Origin: Thalassobius sp965218685
Lineage (GTDB): Bacteria > Pseudomonadota > Alphaproteobacteria > Rhodobacterales > Rhodobacteraceae
Assembly (NCBI RefSeq): GCF_965218685.1
Contig: NZ_OZ244657.1
Span: 1,054,001-1,118,000 of the forward strand
Direction: 5' to 3'
Length of the DNA: 64,000 nucleotides
Shown in pieces: positions 1 through 8,442 of the stretch (position 1 is the stretch's first letter; each line of letters begins with the position of its first letter). The notes beneath the pieces were generated by a model. It saw only the letters and a program-made list of their open reading frames with translations. It searched no databases and had not been told where the DNA came from. Position numbers and translations under genes: made by a program.

Positions 1-998
1 GGGGTCAGACCCATGTATTCCAACGAGCGGGCCGCAGCCTCGACTTTACCGCCCTGGAAATCCTCGGGCGAGGGAACGACGGCCGAGATCGGCAGCACGT
101 CCTCGGGCGAGGTACCCCAGGTGACGACGGGTTCGATGTCTTCACCGCGCAGGGTAACGACCTTGTCGAAATGCGCACCTTCGTCAGTGTAGAGCGTTTT
201 CCAGTATTCCAGAGCCTGCTCGAACATCCCGGCCTTGGGTGCGTGGGGACGGCCCTTGACGTATTCAAAGGTGGTCTCGTCCGGCGCGATCAGACCGGCG
301 CGCGCGCCGCCTTCGATCGCCATGTTACAGACGGTCATGCGGCCTTCCATCGACAGATCGCGGATCGCTTCGCCGCAATATTCGATGACATAGCCAGTGC
401 CGCCGCCGGTGCCGGTTTCACCGATCACGGCCAGGGTGATGTCCTTGGCGGTCACGCCCGGCTTCAGCTTGCCGGTGATTTCCACCTTCATGTTCTTGGA
501 CTTTTTCTGGATCAGCGTCTGGGTGGCCAGAACATGCTCGACCTCAGAAGTGCCGATGCCATGCGCCAGAGCGCCAAACGCGCCATGCGTCGCGGTGTGG
601 CTGTCGCCGCACACAACGGTCATGCCGGGCAGGGTCCAGCCCTGTTCTGGGCCGACGATGTGTACGATGCCCTGACGGACGTCGGACACCGGATAGTAAT
701 GCACGCCAAATTCCTTGGCGTTCTTATCCAGAGCCTCAACCTGGATGCGCGATTCCTCGGTCATCTGGTTGGGATCTTCACGGCCTGCAGTGGTGGGCAC
801 GTTGTGGTCCGGTACGGCGATCGTCTTTTCGGGCGAATGCACCTTGCGGCCAGCCATACGCAGGCCTTCAAAGGCCTGGGGGCTGGTCACTTCGTGCACC
901 AGGTGACGGTCGATATACAGCAGGCAGGTGCCATCGTCAGCTTCGTGGGCGACGTGGGCATCCCAGATTTTATCATAGAGTGTCTTCGGGGCGGTCAT
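1..998 (-). CDS. leuC: 3-isopropylmalate dehydratase large subunit, N-terminal part
   Basis: Large subunit of the cytosolic [4Fe-4S] isomerase that, with LeuD, converts 2- to 3-isopropylmalate in leucine synthesis. The minus strand from 998 reads MTAPKTLYDKIWDAH and then aconitase-family stretches such as CGDSHTATHGAFG and GTSEVEHVLATQTL. 332 codons are visible. The frame is still open at base 1, so the cluster-binding cysteines, which this family carries in its C-terminal half, lie outside the window. The ATG is preceded within a few bases by GGGAGAGG, a good ribosome binding site. It is divergent from the MscS-type gene, with about 230 bases between them. Recognition is by motif and is secure; completeness cannot be judged. 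Confidence 0.95.
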   Translation of the reverse strand, partial: MTAPKTLYDKIWDAHVAHEADDGTCLLYIDRHLVHEVTSPQAFEGLRMAGRKVHSPEKTIAVPDHNVPTTAGREDPNQMTEESRIQVEALDKNAKEFGVHYYPVSDVRQGIVHIVGPEQGWTLPGMTVVCGDSHTATHGAFGALAHGIGTSEVEHVLATQTLIQKKSKNMKVEITGKLKPGVTAKDITLAVIGETGTGGGTGYVIEYCGEAIRDLSMEGRMTVCNMAIEGGARAGLIAPDETTFEYVKGRPHAPKAGMFEQALEYWKTLYTDEGAHFDKVVTLRGEDIEPVVTWGTSPEDVLPISAVVPSPEDFQGGKVEAAARSLEYMGLT

Positions 999-1230
999 GG
1001 TCCTCTCCCGTGGATTGTCTTCAGGTATATTCAGGGTGTGACAGGAATGGGCGCGCCTTATAGGCAGGCCAGTACAGTGAGCGTTGCGCCAAAGAACCGC
1101 CAGGGCAGGCGCGCGCGGTCATCCATGTCAAAAATCCGTGTCATGCAGGGGCAGATACTCTTTTGCACAGATTCTATCAAGAGCGCATGAGCGCTTGCCC
1201 GATGGGTTGCCCTCGTGCCACGATAAAACC

Positions 1231-2544
1231 ATGGAGGAAACGGATACCACCCCACCCCCGCCACAAACATCCGAGGAACTGGTTCTGGACTTGGTCCAAG
1301 AGGCTGAAAAGTTCCTGACCGGGCTTTTGCGCCCGTGGAATGCTTATCAGGTTCTTATTGCGCTTGGGCTGCTGCTGGTCGCGCATGTCCTGGCGGGCCT
1401 GCTGGCCTCGCGGTTTCAGGATTGGATACGTCACCGCGAAGGCTGGCCCATCTGGCGCATGCGTTTCCTGGTGCTGATCCATCGCCGGATGCGGCTGATC
1501 TTTTTCGTCGCAATGATTTGGCCGACCGTCTGGGTGATGCAAGAGGTCACGTGGCCCTCGCGCTCGTACCTATTGGGGATCATTGGGCAATTGGCCTTTG
1601 CATGGCTGGTGATCGCTATTGCTACAAGGTTGATCGCGAACAGTTTTCTGCGCGCGGTGATCCGGTATGCCGGGTGGATTTGGGTCACCCTGTCGATCCT
1701 GAACCTGACCGATGACGCCCAAATCTTGCTGGATGGGCTGGCGCTGCACCTGGGTGAGACACGCATCTCGGTCTGGTTGATGATCCAGGCCGTTGCAGCT
1801 CTGGCCGTACTTATGGCCGTCGCGCGCTTTGTCTCGACCTCGGCTGCGACAACGATCCGCAAGAACGCTGACATAAGCCCCTCGATGCAGGTGCTGACTA
1901 TCAAGTTCATTCAGGTTCTGCTGTACGGCGTTGCCTTCTTTGCGGGGCTGCGTGCGGTGGGTGTGGACCTGACCGGGTTGGCGGTGCTGTCTGGCGCCAT
2001 CGGTGTGGGCCTTGGCTTTGGCCTGCAAAAAGTCGTGTCCAACCTGGTGTCGGGCATCATTATCCTGTTGGACAAATCCATCAAGCCGGGCGACGTGATA
2101 TCCTTGGGCGAGACCTTTGGCTGGATCAATTCACTGGGCGCGCGATACGTCAGCGTGGTGACGCGGGACGGCAAGGAATACCTGATCCCGAACGAGGACC
2201 TGATCACCGGGCAGGTGGTGAACTGGTCCCACTCGAACGAATATGTGCGGTTGGATATCTTCTTTGGTACCGCCTATCACGACGACCCGCACAAGGTACG
2301 CAAGATTGCGATCGAGGCGGCGGCGTCCGTGGATCGGGTGCTGAGCTTCAAGCCGCCGGTTTGCCATATCGTGAATTTTGGCGATTCCAGCGTGGACTAC
2401 ATCTTGCGCTTCTGGATCGAGGACCCAACGGCCGGTCTGACCAATATTCGTGGGAATGTTTACCTGGCGCTTTGGGATGCGTTCCAGGCGCATGATATCT
2501 CGATTCCCTTCCCGCAGCGCGAGGTCAAACTGTTAAAAGATTGA
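1231..2544 (+). CDS. MscS-family mechanosensitive ion channel
   Basis: Inner-membrane channel of the small-conductance mechanosensitive family, expected to release solutes on osmotic downshock. Reading from ATG 1231 gives 437 residues. Several hydrophobic segments lie at about 39-61, 86-106, 113-135, 178-200 and 222-242. The pore-lining helix and upper beta domain carry the family signature GAIGVGLGFGLQKVVSN and then DKSIKPGD near residues 252-287. A cytoplasmic domain follows, containing PNEDLITGQVVNWS. The extra N-terminal helices make it longer than E. coli MscS (about 286 residues) and closer to YbdG/YnaI-type members. The frame is open upstream to 1084, but that part has no hydrophobic or conserved content, so ATG 1231 is preferred. 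Solute specificity cannot be inferred. Confidence 0.9.
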   Translation: MEETDTTPPPPQTSEELVLDLVQEAEKFLTGLLRPWNAYQVLIALGLLLVAHVLAGLLASRFQDWIRHREGWPIWRMRFLVLIHRRMRLIFFVAMIWPTVWVMQEVTWPSRSYLLGIIGQLAFAWLVIAIATRLIANSFLRAVIRYAGWIWVTLSILNLTDDAQILLDGLALHLGETRISVWLMIQAVAALAVLMAVARFVSTSAATTIRKNADISPSMQVLTIKFIQVLLYGVAFFAGLRAVGVDLTGLAVLSGAIGVGLGFGLQKVVSNLVSGIIILLDKSIKPGDVISLGETFGWINSLGARYVSVVTRDGKEYLIPNEDLITGQVVNWSHSNEYVRLDIFFGTAYHDDPHKVRKIAIEAAASVDRVLSFKPPVCHIVNFGDSSVDYILRFWIEDPTAGLTNIRGNVYLALWDAFQAHDISIPFPQREVKLLKD

Positions 2545-2562
2545 GCGCGCTACGCGCGCGCT
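2544..2562 (+). terminator. GC-rich hairpin after the MscS-type gene (weak terminator candidate)
   Basis: AGCGCGC (2544-2550) pairs with GCGCGCT (2556-2562) around a 5-base loop and overlaps the last base of the stop codon. No T run follows, so intrinsic termination is doubtful. Confidence 0.3.
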
Positions 2563-2674
2563 GGATGTCTTGGGATCGGCTGTGCCGTTCCCTCGGGTGG
2601 GCGCCCGGGGCGGATGTTACGCCTGAAATAGGGACGAATGCGCCACAGAGGCGGGCGGGGGCTTGAACAGTTCG

Positions 2675-2703
2675 TTGAGATTTTCCATATGCGGTGCTAG
2701 CCT
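2675..2703 (+). promoter_or_regulatory. possible sigma-70 promoter for the rsfS operon
   Basis: TTGAGA (2675-2680) and TAGCCT (2698-2703) are separated by 17 bases. The -10 matches the consensus at only three positions. The site lies about 50 bases before the strong ribosome binding site at 2742. The rest of 2563-2740 shows nothing else I can support. Confidence 0.3.
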
Positions 2704-2752
2704 GAATATGTCCAGCGCCGGGACTTTGGCGGCGCATGATGCAAGGAGGACA

Positions 2753-2809
2753 ATGTCCTGTCTCTTAATTTCAGCGCGGCCGATGCCGCCGATGCGGGGG
2801 CTGTCATGA
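2753..2809 (+). CDS. 18-codon leader frame overlapping the rsfS start
   Basis: An AAGGAGGA ribosome binding site (about 2742-2749) stands at ideal distance from ATG 2753. That ATG opens an 18-residue frame, MSCLLISARPMPPMRGLS. Its TGA (2807-2809) overlaps the rsfS ATG (2806-2808) as ATGA. The strong site therefore serves this short frame rather than the rsfS ATG, suggesting translational coupling. The alternative is that rsfS itself starts further upstream at CTG 2758 in its own frame, which is open there. No similarity to a known leader peptide is recognised. Confidence 0.35.
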   Translation: MSCLLISARPMPPMRGLS

Positions 2810-3171
2810 CGGCACCTGCTGCTGACGCAACCAGCGAAGCGCTGCTTGCACGCATTCTCACATCGCTTGAAGACGACAAAGCCGAAGACATCGTGCAGAT
2901 TGATCTGCGCGGCAAGACGTCTATTGGCGATTACATGGTCATCTGTTCGGGGCGGTCCTCGCGGCAGGTAGCGGCGATTTCCGAAAAGCTGGTGGAACGG
3001 GTGAAGCATGACTTCGGCCGGGTCTCTAAGGTCGAAGGCAAGGAAGCCGGCGACTGGGTTCTGATTGATACCGGTGACGTTATCGTTCACGTCTTTCGCC
3101 CCGAAGTACGCGAGTTCTATCAGATCGAGAAAATGTGGATGCCGGCTGGCACCACAACCTCTGAGAGCTGA
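2806..3171 (+). CDS. rsfS: ribosomal silencing factor RsfS
   Basis: RsfS (YbeB/Iojap family) binds ribosomal protein uL14 on the free 50S subunit and blocks joining of the 30S, shutting down translation in starvation. The 121 residues include family blocks DIVQIDLRGKTSIGDYMVICSG (about 27-48), SSRQVAAISEKL and GDWVLIDTGDVIVHVFRPE (about 84-102). The length is typical of the family. The ATG at 2806 lacks its own close ribosome binding site; the best one lies 57 bases upstream, before a short leader frame. The last base of its TGA is the first base of the rlmH ATG (TGATG). The rsfS-rlmH pairing is common across bacteria and supports the call. Confidence 0.93.
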   Translation: MTAPAADATSEALLARILTSLEDDKAEDIVQIDLRGKTSIGDYMVICSGRSSRQVAAISEKLVERVKHDFGRVSKVEGKEAGDWVLIDTGDVIVHVFRPEVREFYQIEKMWMPAGTTTSES

Positions 3172-3641
3172 TGCGTGTTCATATCTGTGCTGTGGGCCGG
3201 CTGCGCGCCGGGCCTGAACGTGCGCTGATTGATGATTACCTGACCCGGTTTGATCGCACGGGTCGGGGGCTGGGCCTGGGGCCCGCGAAGATCCACGAAG
3301 TCGAGGATAAGAAAGGCGGGGGCATGGCGGCCGAGGCCGTCCTGTTAGAACGCGCCTTGCCCAAGGGTGCCGTGATCTGCACCATGGACGAGCGCGGGTC
3401 GCCGCTCAGCTCGCCTGAGTTTTCGCAAAAACTGGCTAAATGGCGGGACGCTGGCCGCAGTGACCTGGCTTTCGTCATCGGCGGTGCTGATGGTATCGAC
3501 CCAACTTTGCGTGCCAAAGCAGATTTCTCGGTCTCGCTGGGCAAGATGGTCTGGCCGCACATGCTCGCACGCGCCATGCTGTGTGAACAATTATACCGCG
3601 CCGCCTCAATCCTGGCGGGCAGCCCTTATCATCGTGTCTGA
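3171..3641 (+). CDS. rlmH: 23S rRNA (pseudouridine1915-N3)-methyltransferase RlmH
   Basis: SPOUT-class methyltransferase that methylates N3 of pseudouridine 1915 in helix 69 of 23S rRNA in the assembled ribosome, using S-adenosylmethionine. At 156 residues it matches family length. The knotted C-terminal domain is visible: FVIGGADGIDP (about 101-111) is the cofactor loop, and LGKMVWPHMLARAMLCEQLYRA (about 123-144) with SPYHRV at the end completes the knot. It overlaps rsfS by one base, so the two are almost certainly cotranscribed and coupled. A terminator-like hairpin follows. Confidence 0.95.
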   Translation: MRVHICAVGRLRAGPERALIDDYLTRFDRTGRGLGLGPAKIHEVEDKKGGGMAAEAVLLERALPKGAVICTMDERGSPLSSPEFSQKLAKWRDAGRSDLAFVIGGADGIDPTLRAKADFSVSLGKMVWPHMLARAMLCEQLYRAASILAGSPYHRV

Positions 3642-3674
3642 CCTGGGCCTTTCTTTGCTCTGAAAGTACTCAAA

Positions 3675-3711
3675 TCCCCCGCATGCCAAACGCGCAGGCA
3701 GGGGTATTTTT
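3675..3711 (+). terminator. rho-independent terminator after rlmH
   Basis: CCCC followed by TGCC (3684-3687) pairs with GGCA (3697-3700) and GGGG (3701-3704) across a 9-base loop with a small asymmetric bulge. A TATTTTT run follows. It would separate rsfS-rlmH from gpmI. Confidence 0.5.
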
Positions 3712-3810
3712 GCCAATAAGAAGCCAGATGTAGTTTGAGAGGTTCACCCCAGCGCGCGAAGCGGGTAGAAGCGGGGCAAATTCCTGGCACCCAGACGGAG
3801 CCCAAAGATC

Positions 3811-5331
3811 ATGACCACACCCAAACCCGTTGTTTTGTGCATTCTGGACGGCTGGGGCCTGTCCCCGGAAACCGAACATAACGCGCCGTATCAGGCGCAT
3901 ACCCCGACATTTGACCGGCTGATGGCGGAATGCCCCAATAACACGCTGATCACACACGGTCGCGATGTGGGGTTGCCGACCGGGCAGATGGGGAACTCTG
4001 AGGTGGGGCACACCAATATCGGCGCAGGCCGTGTGGTTGCTATGGACCTGGGCCAGATTGACCTGGCGATCGAGGAAGGTTCGTTCCAGGTCAACGACGC
4101 GCTGGTCGCTTTCATTGACACAATGAAGGAAACCGGAGGAACCGCGCATCTGATGGGTCTGGTCTCTGATGGTGGTGTGCATGGGCATCTGGAGCATATC
4201 ATCGCCGCCATTCGGGCAATTGCCGACGCTGGCGTGCCAGTGGTTCTGCACGCGGTGACCGACGGCCGGGACGTGGCACCCAAATCCGCATTCACATATT
4301 TCGAAGAGCTGACCGCTGCCCTGCCTGAAAACGCAAGCATCGGTACCGTTACCGGGCGCTATTATGCGATGGATCGCGACAACCGCTGGGAACGCGTCGG
4401 CGAGGCCTATGACGCGATGATCAACGCTAAGGGCGGTAAATCGGCCAGCGCCCATGCGGCCGTGGACGCGGCCTATCAGCGTGAAGAAAGCGATGAATTC
4501 ATCACTGCGACCGTGATTGGCGATTATGCCGGGGCCAAGGATGGCGATGGGTTCTTCTGTCTGAACTTCCGTGCTGACCGGGCGCGTGAAATCCTGCGCG
4601 CGATTGGCGAGCCAGGCTTTGATGCCTTCGACACCGGCGCGCGCCCTGTTTGGGCCGCTCTGTTAGGGATGGTCGAGTATTCCGAAAGGCACAACGCCTA
4701 TATGGAAACCGTGTTCCCGCCGCGTGACATCGTCAATACGCTGGGCGAATGGGTGGCCAAGCAGGGTAAGACCCAGTTCCACCTCGCCGAAACCGAGAAA
4801 TACCCGCATGTGACGTTCTTTCTGAACGGTGGCAAAGAGGACCCTGAAGAGGGCGAAGATCGTTACATGGCGGCCTCGCCCAAGGTGGCGACATATGACC
4901 TGCAGCCTGAAATGAGCGCGGGTGAAGTCACGGACGAATTCGTCAAGGCGATCGAAGCAGGGTACGACCTGATCGTCACCAACTATGCCAACCCCGACAT
5001 GGTGGGCCACACTGGCGATCTGAAAGCCGCGATGGCCGCCTGCGAGGCCGTGGATCAGGGTCTGACCCGCGTGGTCGAAGCCTTGGAAAAGGTCGGCGGC
5101 GCAATGATCGTCACGGCGGACCACGGCAACTGCGAAACCATGGTCGATCCGGTGACCGGCGGGCCGCATACTGCACATACAACGAACCCGGTTCCGGTGA
5201 TTCTGGTCGGTGGCCCCAAGGGGGCGAAACTGCGCAGCGGTGGCCGTTTGGCGGATCTGGCTCCCAGCTTGCTGCAGCTGATGGGGCTGGAGCAACCTGC
5301 TGAAATGACCGGGAAAAGCCTGCTGGAATGA
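3811..5331 (+). CDS. gpmI: 2,3-bisphosphoglycerate-independent phosphoglycerate mutase
   Basis: Cytosolic glycolytic and gluconeogenic enzyme interconverting 3- and 2-phosphoglycerate without a bisphosphoglycerate cofactor, using two Mn ions. The 506 residues fit the family. The N-terminus VVLCILDGWG carries the first metal aspartate. The phosphorylated serine is in MGNSEVGHTNIGAGR near residue 62. VTDGRDVAPKSA, TVTGRYYAMDRDNRWER and the C-terminal metal block VTADHGNCE are intact. The start ATG is followed directly by the conserved block, leaving little doubt. It overlaps the next gene by ATGA (5328-5331), so it heads a run with the EnvC-like gene, ctpA and rppH. Confidence 0.97.
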   Translation: MTTPKPVVLCILDGWGLSPETEHNAPYQAHTPTFDRLMAECPNNTLITHGRDVGLPTGQMGNSEVGHTNIGAGRVVAMDLGQIDLAIEEGSFQVNDALVAFIDTMKETGGTAHLMGLVSDGGVHGHLEHIIAAIRAIADAGVPVVLHAVTDGRDVAPKSAFTYFEELTAALPENASIGTVTGRYYAMDRDNRWERVGEAYDAMINAKGGKSASAHAAVDAAYQREESDEFITATVIGDYAGAKDGDGFFCLNFRADRAREILRAIGEPGFDAFDTGARPVWAALLGMVEYSERHNAYMETVFPPRDIVNTLGEWVAKQGKTQFHLAETEKYPHVTFFLNGGKEDPEEGEDRYMAASPKVATYDLQPEMSAGEVTDEFVKAIEAGYDLIVTNYANPDMVGHTGDLKAAMAACEAVDQGLTRVVEALEKVGGAMIVTADHGNCETMVDPVTGGPHTAHTTNPVPVILVGGPKGAKLRSGGRLADLAPSLLQLMGLEQPAEMTGKSLLE

Positions 5332-6467
5332 TCCGGTTCGCGGCAATCCTGGCGCTTTGCCTGTGGCCTCTGACACTTGGGGCGACCACCGACCCGGCCA
5401 CGGCGGCGCGGGCGGCGGCCAAAGCCCTTGAAGAGGCCGCGTCTGCCCTGGCCCAGGCCAAGTCTGCACGGGATCGGGTCAAGGCTTTGACGGTGACACT
5501 GAAGGCCTACGAAGACGGGCTTGAGGCGATGCGCGACGGGTTGCGCCAGGCCTCGTTACGTCAGGCGCGTCTGACACAGGAATTGCAACTGCGCGAGGCC
5601 GAGATTGCCCAGCTTTTAGGAGTGCTTCAGGGCATGAGTGCTGCTCCGGCCCCGGTGGCGATGATTCACCCCGACGGGCCAACCGGCACCGCGCGTGCCG
5701 GGATGCTGCTGGCTGATGTGACACCTGCCCTGAACGCCCAGGCCGCCGAACTGCGCTCTAAGTTGGACGAGGTCCGCACGCTGCGGCTGCTTCAGGAAAG
5801 CGCGGCTGACACGTTGCGGCGCGGGCTGGACGGGGTGCAACGCGCGCGAGCTGAGCTGTCCCAGGCGCTGGCCGACCGCAAGAACCTGCCTCGCCGCTTC
5901 ACCGAGGACCCGGTGAAAACCGCGATCTTGATATCGTCGACCGAAACGTTGGAAGGCTTTGCAAGCGGCCTTTATGACATCGTGGATGAAGAGGCCGAGG
6001 GCAGCCTGCCCGATATCAGCCACCGCAAGGGCAAGCTGCCCTTGCCCGTGCCCGGCCGCATGCTGCTGGACGCCTTCGAAGAGGACGCCGCCGGCATCTC
6101 GCGTCCCGGTGTGGTCATGGCGACCCGTCCGCGCGCCCTGGTGACCACGCCCACCGCAGCAACGATCCGTTATCTTGGCCCGCTGCTGGATTACGGCAAC
6201 GTGATGATCCTTGAACCTCAATCGGGTCTGTTGTTCGTTTTCGCCGGGATGGAAACCGTCTACGGTGCTGCTGGTCAGGTCTTGCCCAGCGGCAGTCCTG
6301 TCGGTCTGATGGGCGGACAAGACACCGAAGCCGGCGCGATTCTGTCACAGGCGGGTGATGGGGCTGGAACTGAGGCGTCAGAAACGCTCTATATAGAGGT
6401 CAGACAGGACAACGTCCCGGTGGATCCCGCCGAGTGGTTCGAAATGAAGAGGAAAAGAAACCCATGA
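5328..6467 (+). CDS. EnvC-like murein hydrolase activator with degenerate LytM domain
   Basis: Predicted periplasmic protein of the EnvC/NlpD type, which activates cell-wall amidases during cell separation rather than cutting peptidoglycan itself. The 379 residues comprise a signal peptide (about 1-18, ending LTLGA), a long Ala/Glu/Arg-rich coiled-coil region (about 24-190) and a C-terminal LytM/M23-like domain with YGNVMILEPQSG, followed by VYGAAGQVLPSGSPVGLMGG. The zinc-binding histidines of active M23 peptidases are missing: the expected histidine stretch reads FAGMETVYGAAG. It overlaps gpmI and ctpA by 4 bases each. An EnvC-ctpA pairing is common in alphaproteobacteria. The family assignment is firm; the amidase partner is not in the window. 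Confidence 0.85.
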   Translation: MIRFAAILALCLWPLTLGATTDPATAARAAAKALEEAASALAQAKSARDRVKALTVTLKAYEDGLEAMRDGLRQASLRQARLTQELQLREAEIAQLLGVLQGMSAAPAPVAMIHPDGPTGTARAGMLLADVTPALNAQAAELRSKLDEVRTLRLLQESAADTLRRGLDGVQRARAELSQALADRKNLPRRFTEDPVKTAILISSTETLEGFASGLYDIVDEEAEGSLPDISHRKGKLPLPVPGRMLLDAFEEDAAGISRPGVVMATRPRALVTTPTAATIRYLGPLLDYGNVMILEPQSGLLFVFAGMETVYGAAGQVLPSGSPVGLMGGQDTEAGAILSQAGDGAGTEASETLYIEVRQDNVPVDPAEWFEMKRKRNP

Positions 6468-7798
6468 AGAAGTTCGTCATGGCTGCGGTCAGCGGGACGC
6501 TGGCAGGTGTTCTGGTGACCACGCAGGTGGCCGGCCCGCTGCTGGCGCAGGAAAGCGCGCAAAAGTCCACGGTCTACGAACAGCTTGACCTGTTCGGCGA
6601 TATCTTCGAACGCATTCGCGCGCAGTACGTCGAGGAAGTGGACGAGAAAAAGCTGATCGAGGCCGCGATCAACGGGATGTTGACCTCTTTGGATCCGCAT
6701 TCCAGTTATCTGCCGCCTCAGGATGCCGCCGATATGCGCATGCAGACCCGCGGTGAATTCGGCGGGCTGGGCATCGAGGTCACGCAAGAAGAGGGCTTTG
6801 TCCGCGTCGTCACCCCGATGGATGGCACCCCGGCACAAGCCGCGGGCGTGGAAACTGGTGATTTCATCACCCATGTCGATGGCGAAAGCCTGCTGGGTCT
6901 GACTCTGGACCAAGCGGTTGAACTGATGCGCGGCCCCGTGGGCAGCGAGATCATCATCACCGTGGTGCGCGAAGGCGAGCCCGAGCCCTTTGATATCTCG
7001 ATCATCCGCGACACGATCAAACTGACCGCCGCCCGCGCCCGGATCGAGGGCGACTCGGTCGTGGTGCGCGTGACCACTTTTAACCAGCAAACCTTCCCGA
7101 ATGTTCAGGACGGCCTGACCAAAGCGGTCGAAGAACTGGGCGGGCTGGAGAAGGTCAACGGCATCGTGCTGGACCTGCGCAACAACCCCGGTGGGCTGCT
7201 GACGCAAGCGATCCAGTTGTCCGATGCCTTCCTGGAAGGCGGCGAGATCGTCTCGACCCGTGGCCGCGACCCGGCACAAGGAGAGCGCTTCAACGCGACC
7301 CCCGGCGATCTGATCGAGGGCAAACCCATCGTGGTGCTTATCAACGGCGGCTCGGCCTCGGCGTCCGAGATTGTCTCGGGGGCGCTGCAGGATCACCGCC
7401 GTGCCATCGTCGTGGGCACGAAAAGCTTCGGTAAGGGGTCGGTCCAGACGGTGATGCCCCTGCGCGGCGACGGCGGTATGCGCCTGACAACCGCGCGTTA
7501 CTACACGCCGTCGGGGCGTTCGATTCAGAATCTGGGCGTGTCGCCTGATATCGTGGTCGAACAGCCGCGCCGCCGTGTCACCGAAGAAGACGAGGCCGAA
7601 ACCAACCGCAACTCTCGCTCCGAGGCGGATCTGCGCGGCACCCTGTCCAACGACAGCCTGACCGAGGATGAGATCAAGCAGATCGAGGAAGACCGCTCCA
7701 AGGCCGAAGCAGCCGCCAAACTGCGCGAGGATGACTTCCAGCTGGCCTATGCGCTGGACCTGCTCAAAGGCTTGTCGGCCATCGCCACGAAAGACTGA
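6464..7798 (+). CDS. ctpA: carboxy-terminal processing protease, S41 family
   Basis: Periplasmic or membrane-tethered serine protease that trims C-termini and in several bacteria degrades cell-wall hydrolases or their regulators. The 444 residues run in order: signal/anchor helix (1-26), an N-terminal region with SYLPPQDAADM, a PDZ domain (about 95-175, GLGIEV through VVREG), then the S41 catalytic core. The catalytic dyad is visible: Ser within GGSASASE (Ser297/299/301) and Lys324 in SFGKGSV. An acidic Lys/Glu-rich tail follows about residue 370. The ATG at 6464 overlaps the EnvC-like stop (ATGA) and gives a proper signal peptide; the in-frame codons before it do not. Coupling to an EnvC-like gene suggests a shared role in wall remodelling. 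Confidence 0.94.
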   Translation: MKKFVMAAVSGTLAGVLVTTQVAGPLLAQESAQKSTVYEQLDLFGDIFERIRAQYVEEVDEKKLIEAAINGMLTSLDPHSSYLPPQDAADMRMQTRGEFGGLGIEVTQEEGFVRVVTPMDGTPAQAAGVETGDFITHVDGESLLGLTLDQAVELMRGPVGSEIIITVVREGEPEPFDISIIRDTIKLTAARARIEGDSVVVRVTTFNQQTFPNVQDGLTKAVEELGGLEKVNGIVLDLRNNPGGLLTQAIQLSDAFLEGGEIVSTRGRDPAQGERFNATPGDLIEGKPIVVLINGGSASASEIVSGALQDHRRAIVVGTKSFGKGSVQTVMPLRGDGGMRLTTARYYTPSGRSIQNLGVSPDIVVEQPRRRVTEEDEAETNRNSRSEADLRGTLSNDSLTEDEIKQIEEDRSKAEAAAKLREDDFQLAYALDLLKGLSAIATKD

Positions 7799-7800
7799 TC

Positions 7801-8283
7801 ATGACGCCCGAAGAGATCGCGAAACTGCCCTATCGTCAGAATGTTGGGGTCATGCTGATGAATGCCGATGGACATGTTTTCGTCGGTCAGCGCCTGGATA
7901 ATCCCGGCCCCGCCTGGCAGATGCCGCAGGGCGGGATCGACAAGGGCGAATCGCCTCGTGATGCGGCCCTGCGCGAGCTGGAGGAAGAAACAGGCGTGCC
8001 CGCGCGTTTGGTAGACATCGCCGCCGAGACCGAGGACTGGCTGCCCTATGATCTGCCGCATGACCTGGTGCCACGCATCTGGAAGGGCCGTTATCGTGGA
8101 CAGGAACAGAAATGGTTCCTTCTGCGCTTCACGGGTACCGACGCAGACGTGAATATTGACACTGATCACCCCGAGTTTTCACGGTGGCGCTGGATGGCGC
8201 CTTCGGACCTTGTGGACAATATCGTGCCGTTCAAACGCGATGTTTACACCCGCGTGCTGGATGCCTTTGCAGATCACCTGTAA
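7801..8283 (+). CDS. rppH: RNA pyrophosphohydrolase RppH
   Basis: Nudix hydrolase that removes pyrophosphate from 5'-triphosphate RNA ends and so triggers RNase E-dependent decay; cytosolic. The 160 residues begin with PYRQNVGVMLMN, typical of the RppH/IalA branch. The Nudix box GGIDKGESPRDAALRELEEETG spans about 44-65 with all key Glu/Gly residues. The KWFLLRF and F..WRWM elements that mark RppH follow. It starts two bases after the ctpA stop, as last gene of the gpmI run. In this group it has also been annotated as a diadenosine polyphosphate hydrolase; RppH is the better family name. Confidence 0.93.
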   Translation: MTPEEIAKLPYRQNVGVMLMNADGHVFVGQRLDNPGPAWQMPQGGIDKGESPRDAALRELEEETGVPARLVDIAAETEDWLPYDLPHDLVPRIWKGRYRGQEQKWFLLRFTGTDADVNIDTDHPEFSRWRWMAPSDLVDNIVPFKRDVYTRVLDAFADHL

Positions 8284-8442
8284 CGGGCCGGATCAACTCT
8301 GTGCGATTTTCCGCCAAGGGGCTTTCGCGCCCCCGCGCTTTCGCGTTATTGTACTCGGGTCGAGAGCATCGGTCGCCAGCCAGAACTATAACAAACGGCG
8401 CCGATCAGAAATTGAGGCATCTACAGCTTGGAGGCTGGAAGA

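Noticed and set aside
8284..8442. GGGGC/GCCCC hairpin after rppH as a terminator
   Set aside because: Short stem with no T run; a second CGCG hairpin follows. Too weak to list as a feature; nothing else is visible in this gap.
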